Shown here piece by piece: positions 58,448 through 64,000 of a stretch of DNA of 64,000 nt; position 1 is the stretch's first letter, and the number at the start of each line of letters is the position of its first letter. Below the pieces are notes generated by a model. That model was not told the DNA's origin, ran no database searches, and saw nothing but the letters and a program-made list of their open reading frames with translations. The position numbers and the translations under genes are program-made. The stretch covers positions 558,001-622,000 of the forward strand of contig NZ_VITN01000001.1 of the NCBI RefSeq assembly GCF_007828045.1. The letters are read 5' to 3'. Source of the DNA: Nitrospirillum amazonense. Its GTDB lineage: Bacteria > Pseudomonadota > Alphaproteobacteria > Azospirillales > Azospirillaceae.

Positions 58448-60754
58448 TCAGCGTAGGATTTTCAGATCCTGCAAAAAGAAATTCAGTGTGCGGCCGTCGT
58501 CTGATTGCTGCAGCGTAACAGGACTGGTGGGGGCCGGGCCTTCGAAGTCCAACTTCAACGTAAGCTTATCTTGCTGCAAAGGAGAGGGTAGAACCGCATT
58601 TATGGTGACCGGATGCGTTTCACTGCCATCAATCGTATTGCTATAAATGATGTCGCCATTGGCGAAAATGATGATTTTGCGCGGATAGGCATAGAAACGC
58701 CCCGTCATGGAGATGCTGCGGGCTCCTTTAGCGTCTGGTATCTGTAGAACAGTCCCCATGTCCTTGAGCCATCGTCCATCGCTCTCACAAGCATGCCAGG
58801 CCTCTTCATTTTGGAAGATTATGCCCTGGCTACAAATAGAGTTGGAGAATATTTTCTTTGTTAGATCGTTTGCCATCTTCTTTCCAAGAAATTGAGCCCC
58901 ATCCTTGGAAAGATGAGTGGCGTCGTAAAAGATTGCCTTCTTGTCTTCCGTTAAAACGTGACAATAATCGGCGGCTGGGCATATATAGTCAATAATATCG
59001 ATGAATTTCGTAGGCCAGAAATTCTCAAGCTGCCGATTAATTGCTCGCACAGAAGGCAATTGGTTATAGAGCGCGGATTGTTTTTCGATTCCATCGAAGC
59101 TACCAATCTTGTTGACCAAATCGATAGAACTTTCCTTTTGTGTCTTTCTCCCCACTACAAAGATATCAGCTTTGGTCTTTGCTGTTAAAGTGTCGACAGT
59201 TTCCTTTAAATATGGAATTTGGAAATCAGACCAAAGGCCAACAACAAAAACAACATTGGCCTCTTGAACGTGAGGATCGTTCTCAAATTCCTCTTGTTTC
59301 TTTTCGCATTCTTCACGCAAGGCCGTAGAGCTGGCGGATGGCGGATTGACGGACTCCAGGAAGTGTTTTCTCTCAGCTTTGTTGACGATAAGGGTACCGC
59401 ATTGCGTGATGATGGGCAGTATCCTGATATTGGCCGCATTTCCCAATCCGGACTCGACCATCATATTCAGAAAGTCAGCAGCCTGAGAGTCGCCAACAAT
59501 TAGAACGTTCGGCCGGGATGAGTTGAACTGGGTTCTGGAATAGAGTCCATTATGGGAGAATAAGTAACGATCATATTCCTCTTTCGTTGTCTGATTTAGC
59601 GCGCTCAATTTTTCGCTGATGCGCCATTTCCACCCACCGCTGGCCCAGGCATCGGCAGCGATAGGAGTGAAAGCCATAATGCAAAACATGCAGCACAGCA
59701 CGAACGCATTGGAGTTCTTCGTTGGTTTGGATTTTCTTATGAAAAATCTAATTTCGACAAAGTGATGCAGTAAATAGCCGGAAAGAAGCGAAAAACCAAG
59801 AAGCAGAAATTTGCAGAAAAAAGAATCTATGTCGCCATGAACATAGTTTGCAAAAACAATCAGTGGCCAATGCACTAGATATAGTGAATAACTGATTCTG
59901 CCTATCCAACGGATGGGGGCATTATCCAGGACACGGCCACTCAGGCCCCCTCCTCGGCTAAAGATAATAAGGGCTGCACCCATCGTAGGGATAAGTGCGT
60001 GCAAGCCGGGAAAACTCGTATGTTCTGTATAGAGGAAGATGGAGACGGCAATCAAAAGAAGGCCAACGATACAAGAAAGTGAATGAATAAGGCGAGGCAA
60101 CTTCGTTTTGAGGACGGCAAGACCTGCGCCGATGGCAAATTCATATATCCTAAATGGGGTGAGAAAGAACGCTGTTACTGGATGGGACGCCATAACGATT
60201 GTGCAGGCCAGAAGGCTAAGGATAGCAACCGCGCCAATGATCAGGGCGCGCGCATTTTCGTTGAACTTTGAAATTAAAACCATGAATGCAGGCCAGAGAA
60301 GATAGAATTGCTCTTCAACGCCAAGAGACCACATATGAAGAAGTGGTTTCTGTATAGAACTGACATCAAAATAACCAGACTGCAGCCAATAATAAATGTT
60401 CGCCAGCCCGGATATGGAATAAATGGCCTCGCCACTCATTTTTGTAAGATAAATTGGAGGAAATATTATGGAAGCCGCAACAAAACTTGTGGCTGTTACG
60501 AAAAACGCAGCTGGAAATAATCTGTGCAGCCGGCGAAGATAGAAATTGGCAAAGGTAAACTTTTGCTCATCAATTTCTGAGCTTATATTCCTGGTGATCA
60601 AATACCCGGAAATCGTATAAAAAATATCAACGCCGATATATCCTCCAGAAAAGACAGATATTTGCAAATGAAATAAGAGAACGGAAAGAACGGCGATGCC
60701 ACGTAATCCCTCGATGTCATTTCGGAACGCGGGACTTCTATAAGATAAAGACAT
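58448..60754 (-). CDS. Acyltransferase-3 / SGNH fusion (OafA-like), low G+C
   Basis: Membrane O-acyltransferase of 768 residues. N-terminal acyltransferase_3 domain with about ten spans, His29 in LFHLQISVFSGGYIG, DIFYTISGYLI, RRLHRLFPA, PLLHMWSLGVEEQFYLLWP and RISYSLYLVHWPL. C-terminal SGNH hydrolase-like domain: Ser423 (VGDSQAADF) and the Asp611/His614 pair (YDATHLSKDG). Such enzymes O-acetylate lipopolysaccharide O-antigen, capsule or peptidoglycan. The gene has far lower G+C than its neighbours and sits inside the lactate locus, so recent transfer is likely. Confidence 0.92.
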   Translation of the reverse strand: MSLSYRSPAFRNDIEGLRGIAVLSVLLFHLQISVFSGGYIGVDIFYTISGYLITRNISSEIDEQKFTFANFYLRRLHRLFPAAFFVTATSFVAASIIFPPIYLTKMSGEAIYSISGLANIYYWLQSGYFDVSSIQKPLLHMWSLGVEEQFYLLWPAFMVLISKFNENARALIIGAVAILSLLACTIVMASHPVTAFFLTPFRIYEFAIGAGLAVLKTKLPRLIHSLSCIVGLLLIAVSIFLYTEHTSFPGLHALIPTMGAALIIFSRGGGLSGRVLDNAPIRWIGRISYSLYLVHWPLIVFANYVHGDIDSFFCKFLLLGFSLLSGYLLHHFVEIRFFIRKSKPTKNSNAFVLCCMFCIMAFTPIAADAWASGGWKWRISEKLSALNQTTKEEYDRYLFSHNGLYSRTQFNSSRPNVLIVGDSQAADFLNMMVESGLGNAANIRILPIITQCGTLIVNKAERKHFLESVNPPSASSTALREECEKKQEEFENDPHVQEANVVFVVGLWSDFQIPYLKETVDTLTAKTKADIFVVGRKTQKESSIDLVNKIGSFDGIEKQSALYNQLPSVRAINRQLENFWPTKFIDIIDYICPAADYCHVLTEDKKAIFYDATHLSKDGAQFLGKKMANDLTKKIFSNSICSQGIIFQNEEAWHACESDGRWLKDMGTVLQIPDAKGARSISMTGRFYAYPRKIIIFANGDIIYSNTIDGSETHPVTINAVLPSPLQQDKLTLKLDFEGPAPTSPVTLQQSDDGRTLNFFLQDLKILR

Positions 60755-61281
60755 GGAAATCTCTTGCCGGAAGGTGGATAGATAATTGGCTGCTATATTG
60801 TAATTTTTCTTAGGGGCATTTCTGACTACAAGCTATTGTCGGTCGCAATTTTGCAGGGAGGCACCCTAACAAAAAAAGAAAAAAGTTCCAATAGTCACTG
60901 CCGTGGCTCCCCCCGACCTCAGATCAGAAGGGGGGAGACAGATTTTCAGCGCCGACCCGCCGTTGCTCCCTTCATTTAGAATGCCGCTCGATCACGGCCC
61001 CCCGCTTGGCCTGTTGTAGATCGGGCGCTCATCCATCACCGTGTCCCGTCCGTAGGCGACGTCGGTGAAGTGCCCGCCGCTCCCCGTCCCGGACTCAGTT
61101 TCATATCGCATCACCAGACCGTGGCCTGCCTCGCGGGGGGGCGCCCTGGCGCGGCTGGCCGGCCTGTCGCCGTCCCGCTTCCAGTACTTGTTCACGCGGG
61201 AGATGGGCGTGCCCTTCCGCCGCACCTTCGGCGCGCCGCCCTCGGTCAGCCTGTCGCGGGTGCGGACGTAGGGAAGGGGAC
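60755..61281. other. Scar-like region between the acyltransferase and lldR
   Basis: About 527 bases. The first part is AT-rich, then G+C rises from about 60.9 kb. CTCCCCCC (60907-60914) and GGGGGGAG (60930-60937) form an 8-bp hairpin with a 15-base loop. An AraC-type fragment lies near 61.15 kb. The frame on the minus strand at 60992-61225 is not convincing as a gene. Confidence 0.5.
61146..61232 (+). pseudogene. Remnant of an AraC-family DNA-binding domain
   Basis: Frame 1 from 61146 reads LARLAGLSPSRFQYLFTREM then GVPFRRTFG, an excellent match to one AraC helix-turn-helix (LAxLAGLSPSRFxxLFxxxxGxxFRR). The match fades immediately on both sides, with no room for the second HTH or the N-terminal domain. 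No intact gene exists here, so it is a decayed fragment next to the low-G+C acyltransferase. Confidence 0.65.
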
Positions 61282-62055
61282 TTACTTCTCCGCCACGATA
61301 TCCCCGCCGGCGATGCGGCGCAGCGAGGCCTCCAGCCGGGCGTCGGCGCGGGAGATTTCGACCAGGGCGTCGCGGATGAAATTGATGTGCGCCTCGGCCG
61401 CCGCGCGCGCCGCCGCCGGGTCGCCTTTCATGATCGCCTCATAGAGGGCGCGGTGTTGGCTCAGCAGCAGCTGGCGCACGCCGGTGCGCTGGTACAGCTT
61501 GGCGCGGTTGAAGAACACGTCCTGGCGCAGCATCTCGGCCAGGGCCCGCATGATGTGCAGGATGACGACGTTGTGCGTGGCCTCATAGACCGCCAGGTGG
61601 AATTCCGCGTCGGCGTCCGCCTCTTCCTTCGCCTCGTCATGGCCGTGGGCGGCCTCCATGGCCTCGAACCGGGCCCGGATCTGGGCACGGTCGACATCGG
61701 TGGCGCGCAGGGCGGCGTAGTAGGCGGCTGCGCCCTCCACCTCCGTCCTGAACTCCAGGTAATCCAAGGTGGTCTCGGGCCGGGCGGCCAGCACGGCGTG
61801 CAGCGGCTCGGTGAAGGTGGGGCCCAGCAGGGGGGCGACGAAGGTGGCGCCACCCCGGCCGCTGCGCAGCAGGCCGCGCTGCTCCAGCTTCTCCAATGCC
61901 TCGCGCAGCGAAGGGCGGGAGACGTTGAAGCGCACGGCCAGTTCCCGCTCCGGCACCAGCTTCTCGCCGGGGCGCAGGCTGCCTTCCACGATCAGCTGTT
62001 CCAGATGCTCGGCGATGGTGTCGGCCAGCTTGGCCGGCCGGATGCTGTCCTTCAT
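61282..62055 (-). CDS. lldR: GntR-family (FCD) lactate regulator
   Basis: Regulator of 257 residues in the FadR/FCD class. N-terminal winged helix (LADTIAEHLEQLIVEGSLRP, GEKLVPERELAVRFNVSRPS, LREALEKLEQRGLLRSGRGG) and a C-terminal FCD domain with the metal-site His residues in AEFHLAVYEATHN, LSQHRALYEAI and AEAHINFIRDAL. FCD members sense lactate, pyruvate or other small acids. Position near lldP/lut and the shared palindromes support an LldR-type role; glycolate (GlcC-like) or pyruvate sensing is an alternative. A matching operator lies 69-89 bases upstream. Confidence 0.85.
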   Translation of the reverse strand: MKDSIRPAKLADTIAEHLEQLIVEGSLRPGEKLVPERELAVRFNVSRPSLREALEKLEQRGLLRSGRGGATFVAPLLGPTFTEPLHAVLAARPETTLDYLEFRTEVEGAAAYYAALRATDVDRAQIRARFEAMEAAHGHDEAKEEADADAEFHLAVYEATHNVVILHIMRALAEMLRQDVFFNRAKLYQRTGVRQLLLSQHRALYEAIMKGDPAAARAAAEAHINFIRDALVEISRADARLEASLRRIAGGDIVAEK

Positions 62056-62123
62056 GGGGTCCCGTCAGCGTTTCCTCTGCCCCACCGTTCCCGGTCGCCC
62101 GCTTGTGACGGCGGCGCGGTGGC

Positions 62124-62144
62124 GCGGTCAAAATAATTGACCAG
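62124..62144. promoter_or_regulatory. GntR/FCD operator upstream of lldR
   Basis: GGTCAAAATAATTGACC (62126-62142) is a 17-bp palindrome with GGTCAA/TTGACC arms. Extended to 21 bp it keeps the TGGTCAA and ACC parts of the lutA operator. Autoregulation of lldR is likely. Confidence 0.6.
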
Positions 62145-62183
62145 CAGCACCTTGGGGCGCAACGGAAATGACGGTTGGGGGCC

Positions 62184-62921
62184 TCAGCGCAGCAGGCTGA
62201 AGTCCACCGGCAGGGTCCAGTCCAGGGGCTTGTCGTCCGGGGCCGGGGGCAACGGGTCGGCCCGCCGCACCGTGGCCACCGCCTCCTCATCCAGCAGGGC
62301 GGAACCGGAGCTGCGCCCCAGCGTCACGCTCAGCACGTGGCCTGTCCGGTCGAGGGTGAAGTGCACCAAGGCGGTGCCCACCTGGTGACGCTGCCGCGCC
62401 TGCGCGGGATAGCGCAGATAGCGGTAGAGGTGCGCCATCAGCCGGCCCTCATAGCTGTCCGGGCCTTTGCTGGCCGGTGCCGGCGGGGCGGGCGGGGCCT
62501 CCGGCGCCGGGGTGGCCGTCTGCACCGCTGTGCTGGGCGGCGGCGGCTCAGGTTGCGGCGTCGCAACCGGGGCGGCCTGTGGCGGCACCGGCGGCGGCGG
62601 GGGCAGGGGGATGGGCTTCACCGCCACCGGCTTGGGCGGCGGGGGCTTGGGCGTGGGTTGGGGCGTGGGTTTGGGCGGCTCCGGCTTCGGGGGCTCGGGC
62701 TTGGGCGGTGCGGGTGGCGGTGGCGCCGGGGGCGGCGGCAGGTCGATCTGCAGCGGCGGTGGAGGAGGCGGCGGCTCCAGGGTGGAGCGCGCCATCAGCC
62801 AGGGCAGGGCCAGGGCATGGGCGGCCAGCACCAAGGCCAAGCTGCCGCCCCAGACCAAGCGTCCGCGCCTGTCCTCGCCAGGAAGGTCGCCGCCGTTCTT
62901 GTTCATCGATGCCATCGCCAT
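62184..62921 (-). CDS. tonB: Energy transducer TonB
   Basis: TonB links the inner-membrane proton force to outer-membrane receptors. Product of 245 residues: a short N-terminus, one span (LVWGGSLALVLAAHALALPWLMA), a long Pro/Lys/Glu-rich region (PPKPEPPKPEPPKPTPQPTP) spanning the periplasm, and the C-terminal TonB domain (YLRYPAQARQRHQVGTALVHF, LDRTGHVLSVTLGRSSGSALLDEEAVATVRRADPLP). The ATG at 62921 lies 4 bases after the exbD stop; 62906 is another possible start. The gene is last in an exbB-exbD-tonB operon. Confidence 0.93.
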   Translation of the reverse strand: MAMASMNKNGGDLPGEDRRGRLVWGGSLALVLAAHALALPWLMARSTLEPPPPPPPLQIDLPPPPAPPPPAPPKPEPPKPEPPKPTPQPTPKPPPPKPVAVKPIPLPPPPPVPPQAAPVATPQPEPPPPSTAVQTATPAPEAPPAPPAPASKGPDSYEGRLMAHLYRYLRYPAQARQRHQVGTALVHFTLDRTGHVLSVTLGRSSGSALLDEEAVATVRRADPLPPAPDDKPLDWTLPVDFSLLR

Positions 62922-62925
62922 GGCG

Positions 62926-63360
62926 TCACGGGGCCCCGCCGCCATCCAGCCCCACCAGCGAGACCTTCAGGTAGCCAGCGCTACGCAGGCTGTTCATCAC
63001 CGCCGTCAGGTCGCCGTAGGAGACGACGCGGTCGGCGCTGAGGGTGATGCGCTGTTCCTTGTCGCCGCCGGCGGCCTGGTCCAGGGCGGCGGCCAAGCCG
63101 TCGCGCGCCACGTCGGCGCCGTCGACCGCCAGGGTCAGGTCGGCGCGGATGGTCAGGGTCACCGGCTTTTCCGGGTGCGGCCGGGGCGGCGCGTTGGAGG
63201 AGGGCAGGTCCACCGGCACGTCCACGGTGGCCAAGGGGGCCGCCACCATGAAGATGATCAGCAGCACCAGCATCACGTCGATGAAGGGCGTGACGTTGAT
63301 CTCGTGGGTCTCGGCCAGCTCATCGCCGCCGTGGGAAAGACGGGCAGCCATCCCGGTCAC
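62926..63360 (-). CDS. exbD: Biopolymer transport protein ExbD
   Basis: Proton-channel subunit of the TonB complex, 144 residues. [27 protein letters not shown] carries the key Asp of the span; the periplasmic C-terminal domain reads [22 protein letters not shown]...[32 protein letters not shown], the family pattern. Its ATG overlaps the exbB stop (ATGA); ATG at 63351 is an alternative. Confidence 0.95.
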   Translation of the reverse strand: MTGMAARLSHGGDELAETHEINVTPFIDVMLVLLIIFMVAAPLATVDVPVDLPSSNAPPRPHPEKPVTLTIRADLTLAVDGADVARDGLAAALDQAAGGDKEQRITLSADRVVSYGDLTAVMNSLRSAGYLKVSLVGLDGGGAP

Positions 63361-64000
63361 TCCGCCGCGCGGCCGCGGGAGAGGGTGACGCCGGCCCCTT
63401 GGATGCCAGCCTGCGCGCGGTCCAGGTCACGGCTGACCAGGCGCAGTACGCCGGCCGACACGTCGGCCAGCAGCACGCGATAACCGTCCACCTTGCGGGC
63501 GAAAACGTTGTAGACCACCACCGCCGGGATGGCCGCCACCAGGCCGGTGGCGGTCGCCAGCAGCGCCTCGGCGATGCCCGGGGCCACGACCGCCAGGCTG
63601 GTGGTCTGGGTCTTCGAGATGCCGATGAAGCTGTTCATAATACCCCACACCGTGCCGAACAGGCCGACGAAGGGGGCGGTGGCGCCGATGGTGGCCAGGA
63701 TGCCGGTGCCGCGCACGATGGCGCGGCGGGCCTTGGCCTCCAGCCGTTCCAGCCGCAGCACCACGCGCTCCTTCACGCCCTCGGCCGGCAGGCCGTCGGA
63801 CTGGGCACGTTCGGCGGTCGCGGCGCGGGCGAAGGCCAGGGCCAGGGCGTCGGCCTCGTTCGTCAGCTGGCTGGCCGCCACGTCCAGGCTGGGGGCGTCG
63901 TCCAGCTTGTCCAGCGAGCCCTGCAGGCGGCCGCGCGCGGCGCGCAGTTCCAGGCCCTTGGCCAACAGGATGGTCCAGGTGACGACGGAGGCCGCCAGCA
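63357..64000 (-). CDS. exbB: TonB-system proton channel ExbB (partial)
   Basis: C-terminal 213 residues of an ExbB/TolQ/MotA-family channel. The membrane part shows [32 protein letters not shown] and [32 protein letters not shown], the ExbB signature. The frame remains open to base 64000, with ...[16 protein letters not shown] upstream, so the N-terminus and the operon promoter lie outside the window. With exbD and tonB it could energise both TonB receptors seen here. Confidence 0.94.
   Translation of the reverse strand, partial: LAASVVTWTILLAKGLELRAARGRLQGSLDKLDDAPSLDVAASQLTNEADALALAFARAATAERAQSDGLPAEGVKERVVLRLERLEAKARRAIVRGTGILATIGATAPFVGLFGTVWGIMNSFIGISKTQTTSLAVVAPGIAEALLATATGLVAAIPAVVVYNVFARKVDGYRVLLADVSAGVLRLVSRDLDRAQAGIQGAGVTLSRGRAAE

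Noticed and set aside
60992-61225. 77-codon minus-strand frame ending ERPIYNRPSGGP
   Set aside because: The C-terminal half looks somewhat protein-like, but the rest is antisense to the AraC fragment and nothing can be recognised; it may be another decayed piece.

Overview
The window reads as chromosome from a high-G+C alphaproteobacterium. An Azospirillum/Nitrospirillum-like member of the Rhodospirillales fits best. This is inference from the amtB-glnK pair, the FCD/GntR-controlled lactate genes, a compact exbB-exbD-tonB operon, long TonB-dependent receptors and dense GC-rich coding. No rRNA gene or other taxonomic anchor is present. I saw no tRNA, CRISPR array, insertion sequence or prophage. 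Two stretches have clearly lower G+C and look acquired: about 46.1-47.9 kb and about 58.4-60.9 kb.

Layout. 0-3.2 kb: an L,D-transpeptidase-like protein, a self-regulated TetR / YciI-like / tag operon and a bacterioferritin-associated ferredoxin. 3.2-5.9 kb: a dipeptidyl-peptidase IV-type S9 enzyme and a small membrane protein. 6.1-11.6 kb: a signalling block with a LuxR-type response regulator, a lone receiver, a large hybrid histidine kinase and a soluble PAS kinase. 11.8-15.8 kb: nitrogen genes, namely an outer-membrane porin with a sigma-54 promoter, amtB and glnK. 15.8-26.1 kb: exoenzyme and envelope genes (subtilase, MipA-like protein, S10 carboxypeptidase, TonB-dependent receptor, exported methyltransferase-like protein). 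26.2-29.3 kb: LysR and LacI regulators with two small genes. 29.3-34.3 kb: two tandem FtsX/MacB-type permeases with no ATPase, behind a sigma-54 promoter and a 34-bp dyad. 34.3-36.4 kb: an alpha/beta hydrolase and an S58/DmpA-type peptidase. 36.3-45.0 kb: a five-gene peptide-import operon on the minus strand. 45.3-47.8 kb: a GNAT acetyltransferase and the first low-G+C islet. 48.0-62.1 kb: malate synthase G and a complete lactate-utilisation locus (dld-type dehydrogenase, lutC, lutB, lutA, lldP, lldR), interrupted by a low-G+C acyltransferase and an AraC remnant. 62.2-64.0 kb: tonB-exbD-exbB, with exbB running off the window.

How the genes fit together. The strongest theme is peptide breakdown and uptake: S8, S9, S10 and S58 peptidases, TonB receptors with their energising complex, and an operon that links a TonB receptor to an oligopeptide ABC importer. 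In that operon the periplasmic binding protein and the first permease are one polypeptide, joined by an extra membrane span, and the two ATPases are also fused. The second theme is carbon and nitrogen control. GntR-type operator palindromes lie in the lutA-lldP intergenic region and upstream of lldR, and sigma-54 promoters precede the amtB-linked porin and the FtsX-type permease pair.
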